Assembly: GCF_000373565.1 (NCBI RefSeq)
Contig: NZ_KB891806.1
Span: 145,506 to 209,505, forward strand
Direction of reading: 5' to 3'
DNA length: 64,000 bases
Source: Streptomyces sp. HmicA12
GTDB lineage: Bacteria; Actinomycetota; Actinomycetes; Streptomycetales; Streptomycetaceae
Shown one piece after another: positions 25,698 to 35,769 of this stretch. Both the position numbers and the translations under genes were made by a program. The notes beneath the pieces were generated by a model. That model had not been told where the DNA came from, did not search any database, and saw only the letters and a list, made by a program, of their open reading frames with translations. Numbering within the stretch: position 1 is the first letter of the stretch; each line of letters opens with the position of its first letter.

Positions 25698-26053
25698 CCA
25701 TGGCCCCGATCGCCCCCGACAAGACGACGGTACTGGTGCAACTCGGCCTGGAGGAGGAGTGGTTGACGGTATGCGACCTGTCCCGCCTCACGCCGGGCCG
25801 CGGAGTCGCCGCGCTGCTGCCGGACGGCCGCCAGGCGGCGGTCTTCCTGGACCGCTCCGGCCGGGTGCACGCCATCGACAACACCGACCCGTTCACGGGC
25901 GCGGCCGTGCTCTCGCGCGGGCTGCTCGGCTCCGACCGGGGGCGCCCGTTCGTGGCGTCGCCGCTGCTGAAGCAGCGCTTCGACCTGGAGACGGGCCGCT
26001 GCCTGGACGACGACGGAGTGGCCGTCCGGACGTACGCCGCACGGACCGCTTAA
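25694..26053 (+). CDS. nirD: nitrite reductase small subunit
   Basis: 119 residues, Rieske-like fold. The segment VHAIDNTDPFTGAAVLSRGLLG and KQRFDLETGRCLDDDG match NirD. As usual in this family, the Cys-His pairs of true Rieske proteins are absent, so it carries no cluster and acts as an accessory subunit of NirB. The start ATG overlaps the nirB stop, indicating translational coupling. It ends the operon; a TetR gene with its own operator follows 83 bp later. Confidence 0.93.
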   Translation: MTMAPIAPDKTTVLVQLGLEEEWLTVCDLSRLTPGRGVAALLPDGRQAAVFLDRSGRVHAIDNTDPFTGAAVLSRGLLGSDRGRPFVASPLLKQRFDLETGRCLDDDGVAVRTYAARTA

Positions 26054-26067
26054 CTCCCTGACTCCCT

Positions 26068-26101
26068 GACTCCCGAGATTACTTGACTCCCGAGATTACT
26101 T
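26068..26101 (+). repeat. perfect 17-bp tandem duplication
   Basis: GACTCCCGAGATTACTT at 26068-26084 and 26085-26101. The second copy runs into the TetR operator, so both the repeat and operator share TTGAC. It may duplicate a promoter element. Confidence 0.8.
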
Positions 26102-26115
26102 GACCGACCGTTCCA
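26100..26115 (+). promoter_or_regulatory. putative operator upstream of the TetR gene
   Basis: TTGACCGACCGTTCCA matches 13 of 16 positions of the reverse complement of the palindrome at 26767-26782 before the SDR gene. It ends 21 bases before the TetR start, suiting autoregulation. Confidence 0.6.
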
Positions 26116-26136
26116 GAAAGCCGTAGGGTCCTGGCT

Positions 26137-26721
26137 GTGGCCAGGACCAAGGAATTCGACCCCGACGCCGCGCTGCGGGCGGCCCAGGAGCTGTTCCACC
26201 GGCGAGGCTACGAGGCCACGTCGATGGCGGACCTCGTCGAGCACCTCGGCGTCGGACGCGCCAGCATCTACGCGACGTTCGGCAACAAGCACGAGCTGTA
26301 TCTGAAGGCGATGGACCGGTACGCCGAGTCCACCGGGGCGGTCACCGTCGCCGAGCTGTCGGGCGACGGGCCGCCGCTGGACGCCGTGCGCGCCCTGGTG
26401 CGCCGGTTCGCCGACGAGGCCGCCACGGACGATCGGCGCCGGCTCGGCTGCCTCGTCACCAACACGGCGGCCGAGCTCGGCCCGCACGACACGCAGGCCG
26501 CGCGCCGCGTGGAGCGCTCCTGGGAGCAGATCGAGACGCTGCTGCACGCGACGCTCACCCGCGCGCGGGCCAGGGGCGAACTGCCCGAGGGCCGCGACCC
26601 GCGCGCCCTCGCCCGCATGCTCCTCGTACTGCTCCAGGGAATCCGGGTCACCGGCAAGGCGTCGCAGGACCCGGCCCGGGTCCGGGACGCGGCCGAGCAG
26701 GCACTCACCCTGCTGGACTGA
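26137..26721 (+). CDS. TetR-family transcriptional regulator
   Basis: 194 residues. The N-terminal HTH domain reads ELFHRRGYEATSMADLVEHLGVGRASIYATFGNKHELYLKA in pieces across residues 13-55; the C-terminal part carries the TetR_C motif with GCLVTNTAAELGPHD, common in regulators of SDR or oxidoreductase genes. It likely represses itself and the SDR gene 78 bp downstream, as the two share a palindromic site. GTG 26137 is the start; the Shine-Dalgarno is weak. The inducing ligand is unknown. Confidence 0.92.
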   Translation: MARTKEFDPDAALRAAQELFHRRGYEATSMADLVEHLGVGRASIYATFGNKHELYLKAMDRYAESTGAVTVAELSGDGPPLDAVRALVRRFADEAATDDRRRLGCLVTNTAAELGPHDTQAARRVERSWEQIETLLHATLTRARARGELPEGRDPRALARMLLVLLQGIRVTGKASQDPARVRDAAEQALTLLD

Positions 26722-26766
26722 CCGCCACCTGCCACCCACGCGCCTCCCTTCTTCATGCCCTCATAC

Positions 26767-26782
26767 TGAACCGATCGGTCAA
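26767..26782 (+). promoter_or_regulatory. TetR operator palindrome before the SDR gene
   Basis: TGAACCGATCGGTCAA with a perfect ACCGATCGGT core (26770-26779). This is a typical TetR-family operator, and a related site lies before the adjacent TetR gene. It ends 17 bases before the SDR start, overlapping the likely promoter or leader. Confidence 0.8.
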
Positions 26783-26799
26783 GAAAGAGGAACACCGTC

Positions 26800-27585
26800 A
26801 TGACTGTCGCCCCTTCCGCACCCCGCACCCGCTTCAGCGGCAGGACCGCCCTCGTCACCGGCGCGGGCTCCGGCCTCGGCCGCGCCATCGCGCTCGCCCT
26901 GGCCGCGGAGGGCGCGAACGTGGTCGTGGCGGGCCGCACCCCGGCCCCGCTGGCGGAGACCGTCGCCCTGATCGAGGAGGCGGGCGGCACCGCGCACGCA
27001 CAGGTGGCCGACGTGAGCCGCGCCGAGGACGTGGCGGCCGCCGTCCGCGCGGCGGTCGACCGCTTCGGCGCGCTGGACGTGGCCGTGAACAACGCGGGCG
27101 TCTTCCGCGGCGGCGCCCCGATCGCCGACCTGCCGGCCGACGACTGGCGGACGCTGCTCGACATCAACGTCACGGGCGTCCTGTACGCGCTCCAGGCCGA
27201 GGTCGCCCAGATGCGCGGGCAGGAGTCGGGCGGCGCGATCGTCAACATCGCCTCGAACCTCGGGGCGCACCGCACCCAGCCGGGCGTCACCGCGTACGCC
27301 GTCTCCAAGGCGGCCGTCTCCGCCCTGACCCGCGGCGCGGCCCTCGACCACATCGCCGAGGGCATCCGCATCAACGCCGTGAGCCCGGGCGCCTCGGACA
27401 CCGCCATGTCGATGCGGCCGGGCGAGACCGAGGCCGAGCGGGCGATCCGGATGAAGGCCGAGTCCCCGCTCGCCCGGGTCGCGGCGACGGCCGAGGTCGC
27501 CGCCGCGGTGCTGTATCTGGCCTCGGACGACGCCGCGTCGGTGGTCGGCACGGACCTGGTGATCGACGGCGGGGCCGCGGCCTGA
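26800..27585 (+). CDS. SDR-family NAD(P)-dependent oxidoreductase
   Basis: 261 residues, classical SDR size. Cofactor motif TGAGSGLG near residue 20 with VVVAGRTP after beta-2 (arginine at the NADP-selective position), NNAG near 103, catalytic Ser in NIASNLGAHR, and YAVSK near 166. The C-terminus VVGTDLVIDGGAA is typical. The substrate is unknown; it is the obvious target of the upstream TetR regulator. AGAGGA precedes the ATG by about nine bases. Confidence 0.92.
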   Translation: MTVAPSAPRTRFSGRTALVTGAGSGLGRAIALALAAEGANVVVAGRTPAPLAETVALIEEAGGTAHAQVADVSRAEDVAAAVRAAVDRFGALDVAVNNAGVFRGGAPIADLPADDWRTLLDINVTGVLYALQAEVAQMRGQESGGAIVNIASNLGAHRTQPGVTAYAVSKAAVSALTRGAALDHIAEGIRINAVSPGASDTAMSMRPGETEAERAIRMKAESPLARVAATAEVAAAVLYLASDDAASVVGTDLVIDGGAAA

Positions 27586-27602
27586 TCACGCGGCTTGTGG
27601 TG

Positions 27603-27722
27603 GGCTGGTCGCGCAGTTCCCCGCGCCCCCCTGGAGGTGCTCACTGCGTGCGCACCTCCATCGATGAGGGCAAGCGGCGAAGCCGCGAGCCCTCAGGGGC
27701 GCGGGGAACTGCGCGACCAGCC
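27603..27722. terminator. 27-bp perfect inverted repeat between convergent genes
   Basis: Arms 27603-27629 and 27696-27722 are exact reverse complements and contain the CGCGCAGTTCCCCGCGCCCC repeat. The 66-base interior forms further small stems (GGAGGTG/CACCTCC; GCGGC/GCCGC). It lies 18 bases after the SDR and 53 bases from the ABC permease stop, fitting a bidirectional terminator. Confidence 0.75.
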
Positions 27723-27774
27723 ACCCACCACGCGCACCCGGCAACGCACAGCACCCCGCAGACGCACCCCCCAC

Positions 27775-28629
27775 TCAATCGATCCCGGACCGCTCCACCC
27801 CCGCCACGATCCACCGCTGGAACAGCAGGAAGACCAGCAGCAGCGGCACGATCGACACGGCGGCCGCGATGAACAGCTCGTGCAGCCGCACCACTTGGGA
27901 CGTGGTGAAGGAGGACAGCGCCACCTGCACCGTCCAGGCGTTCCGGTCCTGCCCGATGACCAGCGGCCACAGGAAGGAGTTCCAGGCACCGATGAAGACG
28001 ATCGTGCCGACGGCGGCGAAGACGGGCCGCGCGTTCGGCACGACCACGCGCCAGTACGTGCGCCAGTATCCGAGCCCGTCCACCCGCGCCGCGTCCTCCA
28101 ACTCCCGGGGAAATCCGAGGAAGTACTGCCGGAAGATGAAGCACGCGAACGCGGAGAAGAGCGTGGGCACGATGAGTCCGCGCAGTGTCGACACCCAGCC
28201 GAGCGACGACACCAGCACGAAGGTCGGTACGAAGGTGACGGCCGCCGGGACCATGAGGGTGCCCAGGATCGCGTAGAAGACCTTGTTCGCGTGCCGGTAC
28301 GGGATGCGGGCGAGCCCGTACCCGGCGAGGGACGCGAGCAGCAGGGTGCCCAGGGTCGTCAGGACGGCGATCAGCGCCGAGTTGAGCAGGGAGCGGGCGA
28401 AGGGGACGGAGGTGTCGTCGAACAGCTCGCCGATGTTGCCCCACTGGATGTCCGACGGGAAGAACGTCCAGTCCGGCGAGGTGATGTCCTCCTCCCTCGC
28501 GAGGCCGTTGCGGACCAGGAGGTAGAAGGGGATGAGGAAGAGCAGGGCGAGTGCGACGAGCAGGGCCAGGCGCAGGGCGCGTCCCGCCCGGACCAGACCG
28601 TCGTCCCGCGTCCGGCGGGTGGCGCTCAT
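27775..28629 (-). CDS. carbohydrate ABC importer permease, MalG type
   Basis: 284 residues with six predicted helices. The inner-membrane-loop motif near residues 180-200 (EDAARVDGLGYWRTYWRVVVPN) is the EAA motif that docks the ATPase. It is the last of a three-gene importer operon; its ATG overlaps the stop of the upstream permease. No ATPase gene is present, as expected for Streptomyces CUT1 importers that share MsiK. The sugar is unknown. Confidence 0.93.
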   Translation of the reverse strand: MSATRRTRDDGLVRAGRALRLALLVALALLFLIPFYLLVRNGLAREEDITSPDWTFFPSDIQWGNIGELFDDTSVPFARSLLNSALIAVLTTLGTLLLASLAGYGLARIPYRHANKVFYAILGTLMVPAAVTFVPTFVLVSSLGWVSTLRGLIVPTLFSAFACFIFRQYFLGFPRELEDAARVDGLGYWRTYWRVVVPNARPVFAAVGTIVFIGAWNSFLWPLVIGQDRNAWTVQVALSSFTTSQVVRLHELFIAAAVSIVPLLLVFLLFQRWIVAGVERSGID

Positions 28630-29552
28630 CAGTCGGCCTCCTTCCTGCCGAGCCCGAACCACTGCGCCTGACCCACCGTCACCACGGCGATGATCAGGGC
28701 CAGCAGGACGGCGCCCGCGCTGCCGAGTCCGAGGTTCTGCCCCTGTCCGAGGGCGGTGTAGTAGAGGTAGACGAGCGGCGGCCGGGCGTAGGGCGGATAG
28801 CCGCGCGCGTCGGAGAGCAGGTTGTAGAACTCGTCGAAGGCCTGGAAGGCGTTGATGACGAGCAGCAGCACCACGGCGACGGATGTGGCGCGCAGCTGAG
28901 GGAACGTGATGTGCCGGAACACCTGCCATCCGGGCCGGGCTCCGTCGACGGACGCCGCCTCGTACAGGGTCGGGCTGATCCGCTGCAGTCCGGCCAGGAA
29001 CAGGATCATGTAGAAGCCGGCCTGCAGCCACAGCCGTACGGTGACGATGACGAGCCAGTACCAGGGCGGATCGGTCGTCGACAGCCAGGCGACCTGGTCG
29101 GCGTCCACGTAGCCGAGCAGCGTGTTGGCGAGCCCGAAGCGCACCCCGTTGAAGATCGACATCTTCCAGATCAGGGCGGCGACGACGTAACTGCACGCGG
29201 CGGGAAGGAAGAACACCGACCGGAAGAACGCCTGCGCGCGCCGCAGCCGGTTCACCATGAGGGCGAGGGCGAGCGAAGCGGCGTACGTCGCGGGCACGAT
29301 GAAGAGCGTGAAGACGCAGAACGTCCACAGGCTGCTCGTGAAGGCGTCGTCCTTCAGCAGCGCCGTGTAGTTGTCGAGTCCGACGAAGGTGTCGGGCGTG
29401 ACGGTGTTGTGCGCGTCGAAGAAGCTGAGGTACACGCTCCAGCCGAGCGGTACGTACGTGAAGACGAGCAGGCCGAGCACGAAGGGGCCGACGAAGACCC
29501 AGAACCACAACGCCCGGTTGCGCTCGCGGAGTTGGGATGCCGTGCGCGTCAC
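28629..29552 (-). CDS. carbohydrate ABC importer permease, MalF type
   Basis: 307 residues. A cytoplasmic N-terminus (VTRTASQLRERNRALWFW) is followed by six helices and the EAA loop YEAASVDGARPGWQVFRHI near residue 200. GTG 29552 overlaps the stop of the binding-protein gene (GTGA), and its own stop overlaps the next permease (ATGA), so all three are coupled. The longer frame extending into the binding-protein gene is a shadow. Confidence 0.93.
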   Translation of the reverse strand: MTRTASQLRERNRALWFWVFVGPFVLGLLVFTYVPLGWSVYLSFFDAHNTVTPDTFVGLDNYTALLKDDAFTSSLWTFCVFTLFIVPATYAASLALALMVNRLRRAQAFFRSVFFLPAACSYVVAALIWKMSIFNGVRFGLANTLLGYVDADQVAWLSTTDPPWYWLVIVTVRLWLQAGFYMILFLAGLQRISPTLYEAASVDGARPGWQVFRHITFPQLRATSVAVVLLLVINAFQAFDEFYNLLSDARGYPPYARPPLVYLYYTALGQGQNLGLGSAGAVLLALIIAVVTVGQAQWFGLGRKEAD

Positions 29553-30808
29553 TTCTTCTTCACGCGGTCGAGCTCCGCCGACACCTTCCGCACGACCTTC
29601 TTCAGCTCGCTCTCCGGGTTCGCGCCGCTCTTGACGATGCGGTTGAGCGCGTCCTGGTACGCGGTCTGCGCGGCCGGGGTCCACAGCAGCGGCTGGGCGA
29701 AGCCGTGGTCGGTGGTGAAGCGGACGGCGTCGGCCGCGGCGCCCTCGCGCAGCTTGGCCGCCTTCTTGGCGAGCGAGATCCGCGCCGGGATGTGGAAGCC
29801 GTAGCCGAGGGCGAAGTCCTCCTGGTAGTCGGTGCGTTCGACCCACAGCCACTTCAGGTAGTCCTTGCCCGCCTGCTGGTGCCTGGAGCGGGTGGAGACG
29901 GCCGCGGCGTACGCGCCGACCGGCACGGACGGCTTGCCCTGCGCGCCGTCCGCGGGGAACGGCAGGACGCCGAAGTCGTCGCCGAGCGCCTTCTGGACGG
30001 CGGGCAGCGCCCACAGGCCCGACCACTGCATGGCGGTGAGGCCCTGGGTGAACGCCGACGGGTCCGACCAGTCGGCGGGCGCGCCGAGCAGCAGCGACTT
30101 GTCGGTGTAGAGCCGGCGGATCCTGCCGAGGGCGCGGGCGGCGGCCGGGTCGTCGAAGCCGACCTCGCCGTCCTCGGTGACGAGCGAGAGTCCGGCGGCG
30201 TAGAGCGGGGTGCCGCCGAGGACTCCGGCGCCGGCGTCGTTGCCGAGGAAGAGCCCCTTGACCTTCTTGGTCGTCAACTTCTTCGCCACGTCGACGAGTT
30301 CGTCGAGCGTCGTGGGCGGCTTCACTCCCGCGTCGTCGAGCAGGCTCTTGCGGTAGTAGAGCATCTGCATGTCGATGACCTGCGGGATGCCCCAGATCTT
30401 GCCGTCGTGGCGCTTCGGGGCGAGGACGGCCTGGTTGAAGTCGTCCTCGACGCCCTTGAGGAGGTCGGTGACGTCGGCGACCTGCTTGCCCTGGATCATG
30501 TCCAGGGAGGGGCCGTTGACCTCGAAGACATCGGGTCCGGAGTCGGTGAGCAGGGCGGCGGCGGTCTGCTGGTCGTAGTTTCCCGGCCGCCACTGCACGG
30601 CGACGTCGGCCTTGTCGTACGCGGCCGCGTACTTCTTCACCGCCTGCTCGGTGCCCGCCTCGCCGTACTGGTGGTACCACTGCGACAGCTTCGGCCCGCC
30701 CTCGGAACCTCCGTCGCCGCGCCCCGTGTTGGACCCGCACGCGCTGAGCAGACCGAGCGCGGAGCCGACGGCTCCGGTGGCGAGCAGTCCCCTGCGGCTG
30801 ATGGTCAT
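29549..30808 (-). CDS. sugar-binding lipoprotein of an ABC importer
   Basis: 419 residues, family 1 solute-binding protein. The N-terminus MTISRRGLLATGAVGSALG leads to a lipobox LSAC with C24, so it is a lipoprotein; the twin arginine suggests Tat export. Later motifs include VQWRPGNYDQQTAAALLTD and LPFPADGAQGKPSVPVGAY. It captures an oligosaccharide or monosaccharide outside the cell and delivers it to the two permeases encoded downstream. ATG 30808 is preferred to the longer frame from 30901 because it starts the signal peptide and follows AGGGGG. No regulator gene accompanies the operon. Confidence 0.93.
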   Translation of the reverse strand: MTISRRGLLATGAVGSALGLLSACGSNTGRGDGGSEGGPKLSQWYHQYGEAGTEQAVKKYAAAYDKADVAVQWRPGNYDQQTAAALLTDSGPDVFEVNGPSLDMIQGKQVADVTDLLKGVEDDFNQAVLAPKRHDGKIWGIPQVIDMQMLYYRKSLLDDAGVKPPTTLDELVDVAKKLTTKKVKGLFLGNDAGAGVLGGTPLYAAGLSLVTEDGEVGFDDPAAARALGRIRRLYTDKSLLLGAPADWSDPSAFTQGLTAMQWSGLWALPAVQKALGDDFGVLPFPADGAQGKPSVPVGAYAAAVSTRSRHQQAGKDYLKWLWVERTDYQEDFALGYGFHIPARISLAKKAAKLREGAAADAVRFTTDHGFAQPLLWTPAAQTAYQDALNRIVKSGANPESELKKVVRKVSAELDRVKKK

Positions 30809-30824
30809 CGCGGGTGTTCCCCCT

Positions 30825-30860
30825 GTTCGTTCTGTGTCGTCGTTCGTTCTGTGTGTCGTC
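30825..30860 (-). repeat. imperfect direct repeat in the sugar-importer leader
   Basis: On the plus strand GTTCGTTCTGTGTCGTC (30825-30841) is followed by GTTCGTTCTGTGTGTCGTC (30842-30860), differing by one GT insertion. It lies 17-52 bases upstream of the binding-protein start and could be a regulator site. Confidence 0.6.
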
Positions 30861-30961
30861 GCTGTGAGGCCGTCAGCGAAGCGTAAAGGTGCGGCCTGCA
30901 CGAATCAGCGGAACGTCAAAGACGGGCGCCGCGCTCCCGCTTCCGGCCTACGGTGCGACGT

Positions 30962-31501
30962 ATGGCAGGCAAGGTCACCCCTCATGTACCCCACGGCGCC
31001 ACGCACACCGTCACCGACCGGAACTGGGCGCACGAGCTGCGGGCCGCGGCGCTCTGTTCCCTCCTGCTGCTCGGGCTCGTCACGCTGATCGACGCGGCGA
31101 ACGAGACGCTCAGCCCGGTGCGCGGCCTGCTGTGGACGGGCCTGTCCCTGCTCCTCTACGCCGTGCTGCACCCGCCGCGCGTCATGGCGGGCCCCGGCCG
31201 GCTCGCGGTCCACGGGCTGCTGCGCCGCCGCCACGTCTGCACGGACCTGCTGGTGTCGGTGCGCCGCGGCGAGGGGCTGACGCCGCGTCTCGTCCTGCGC
31301 GACGCCCTGGGGGCACGGGTGGAGCTGGACCCCGCGGTGCTCGTGGCGAACCCGGTGCTGTGGCACCGGGTGGAGACCGGGGCGGGCCGGGCCCGGGCCA
31401 GTGGGTTGCTGGTGGCCGGGGAGGATGTGTTGCGGGAGCTCGGGGCGCGGGTGGACGGGGACGAGGCGCGGGCGATCTTCAGTGCGGCCGGGCTCTCGTG
31501 A
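30962..31501 (+). CDS. small membrane protein of unknown function
   Basis: About 179 residues. After a basic/His-rich N-terminus there are two hydrophobic helices (about 28-48 and 57-75) followed by a soluble cytoplasmic-looking domain of about 100 residues rich in Arg, Val and Leu. The domain has beta-strand character, possibly PH-like (inference). GTG 30953 is an alternative start nine bases upstream. It is divergent from the sugar importer and convergent with the following SDR gene (seven bases between stops). Function not recognised. Confidence 0.7.
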   Translation: MAGKVTPHVPHGATHTVTDRNWAHELRAAALCSLLLLGLVTLIDAANETLSPVRGLLWTGLSLLLYAVLHPPRVMAGPGRLAVHGLLRRRHVCTDLLVSVRRGEGLTPRLVLRDALGARVELDPAVLVANPVLWHRVETGAGRARASGLLVAGEDVLRELGARVDGDEARAIFSAAGLS

Positions 31502-31508
31502 CGCGGCG

Positions 31509-32429
31509 CTACCCCTTGAGGCCCTCATAGGTGACCCCGGTCAACCGCTCCGACGCCGCCCACAACCGCTCCCCCGCCACGTCGTTCACGGTCCACGACG
31601 CCCGCCACGACCTGGCCGGCGCCCCGCGCCACATCATCACGCGCGGGCCGTAGAAGTCGTCGGAGCGCACCCCGGGCGCCGTCGCCGCGTGGAGCGTCGG
31701 CAGCGCCCCGGTCTCCGCGGGCTGCGCGAAGACCCGGTTGCCCACCTCGTAGAACCGCTCCGCGCCCTTGCGGCCCTCCATCTGGGCGCCGCGCGCCTGC
31801 AGGGACGTGGCGGCGTATCCGGGATGCGCGGCGGCGGCCACCAGCCCGGCGTCGGCGGCGCGCCGGGCCAGTTCGTGCACGAACAGCAGGTTGGCGGTCT
31901 TGGAGCGGCCGTAGGCGACCCAGCGCCGGTACTGCTTCTCGCTGTTGAGGTCGTCGATGTCGATGTTGGCCAGGGCGTGCAGCCCGCTGGAGACCGACAC
32001 CACCCGGGGCGCGGCCGCGTCGAGGAGGCTGGGCAGCAGCAGGCCGGTCAGCGCGAAGTGCCCGAGGTGGTTGACGCCGAACTGGGTCTCGAAGCCGTCC
32101 GCCGTGCGCCCGTACGGCAGGGCCATGACCCCGGCGTTGTTGACGAGCAGGTCGAGCGGTCGCCCGGTCCACGTCCCGGCGAACTCCCGCACCGAGCCGA
32201 GGTCCCCGAGGTCGAGCGCCCCGAACTCGACGTCGGCGCCCGGCACTTCGGCGCGCAGCCGGTCCACCGCGGCGCCGCCGCGTTCCGCGCTGCGGCAGGC
32301 GAGCACGACGCGGGCACCGGCCCGCGCGAGTTCCCGCGCGGTGACGTACCCGATGCCGCTGTTGGCGCCGGTGACCACGGCGCCGCGGCCGCTCTGATCG
32401 GGGATGTCGCTGGCGTTCCAGCCGCTCAT
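31509..32429 (-). CDS. SDR-family oxidoreductase (retinol-dehydrogenase-like)
   Basis: 306 residues, longer than classical SDRs and typical of the retinol dehydrogenase/WW-domain oxidoreductase-like subgroup. Motifs: TGANSGIGYVTARELARAGA (about 22-41), VLACRSAERG, NNAGVMALPYGRT, SVSSGLHA and YGRSKTANLLFVHELARR (catalytic Tyr-Lys). AGGGAG precedes the ATG by seven bases. A short inverted repeat, CTTAC-N6-GTAAAG, in the promoter region may be an operator. The substrate is unknown. Confidence 0.9.
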   Translation of the reverse strand: MSGWNASDIPDQSGRGAVVTGANSGIGYVTARELARAGARVVLACRSAERGGAAVDRLRAEVPGADVEFGALDLGDLGSVREFAGTWTGRPLDLLVNNAGVMALPYGRTADGFETQFGVNHLGHFALTGLLLPSLLDAAAPRVVSVSSGLHALANIDIDDLNSEKQYRRWVAYGRSKTANLLFVHELARRAADAGLVAAAAHPGYAATSLQARGAQMEGRKGAERFYEVGNRVFAQPAETGALPTLHAATAPGVRSDDFYGPRVMMWRGAPARSWRASWTVNDVAGERLWAASERLTGVTYEGLKG

Positions 32430-32470
32430 GGCTGTGCTCCCTGGGCGCGGGTCGGTCGTTACCGGGTGAA

Positions 32471-32487
32471 CTTACCCGACAGTAAAG
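32471..32487 (-). promoter_or_regulatory. putative operator upstream of the SDR gene
   Basis: CTTACCCGACAGTAAAG: CTTAC and GTAAAG form an imperfect inverted repeat in a locally AT-richer patch, 42 bases before the start. No regulator gene is adjacent, so the binding protein is unknown. Confidence 0.35.
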
Positions 32488-32504
32488 TGCCCGGCCCGCC
32501 CGCG

Positions 32505-32545
32505 CGAAAGGGCGGCACCCCCCGCACAGGGGTGCCGCCCTTTCG
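32505..32545 (-). terminator. perfect 17-bp stem-loop terminator of ppdK
   Basis: Arms 32505-32521 and 32529-32545 are exact reverse complements (CGAAAGGGCGGCACCCC) with a 7-base loop. A/T-rich ends give short U-runs on either strand. It lies 70 bases past the ppdK stop. Confidence 0.85.
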
Positions 32546-32614
32546 TCGAACACCGGAGCCGCCGCGATCGGTGAGGGTCGGGGACCGACGGCGGCTCCGG
32601 GGGTCACACGGGGA

Positions 32615-35353
<2,739 letters not shown>

Positions 35354-35769
35354 GGGTCTCGACTCCTCGAGGCTCGGTGGCTGCCCTGACGGCGAGGAAC
35401 ATACCCAGATCCAAGGCCTGTGGGTACGTCCACTCAGCTGTCATACGGACGTAACCACCCGTCCGCCAGGAGATCGAAAGTGACTGGCGGGTACGCGCCG
35501 CACTCCCCCAGCGTTCAAGTCCCGAACGCGCAACCCCCGTAGAGCCCGAATATCGCTCACATGAGCATGCCCACTACTCATCTGAATTCAAGGCGTAAAT
35601 GATCGAGCGATGGCACTCAGTGCCACGTCTTGAAGAAGCGCAGACGTCGATTTAGCGCTCATCTGAGCGCAAGGGCTATCAAGGGTGGCGAGAATCACGC
35701 CGTTTGAAGGGCCGGGCGGACGGTCCGATGTCAGCATGCGGACAGCTGATCGCGGCCGAAACGGGCGCG
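35354..35769. other. 416-bp gene-free region with several palindromes
   Basis: The ppdK promoter must lie here. The 35530-35700 part is distinctly less GC-rich than its surroundings. It holds GCTCA-CA-TGAGC (35555-35566), TGGCACT-C-AGTGCCA (35611-35625) and GCGCTCA-TC-TGAGCGC (35655-35670). The first and third share CTCA-NN-TGAG and are exactly 100 bp apart. No convincing ORF is present. Confidence 0.6.
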
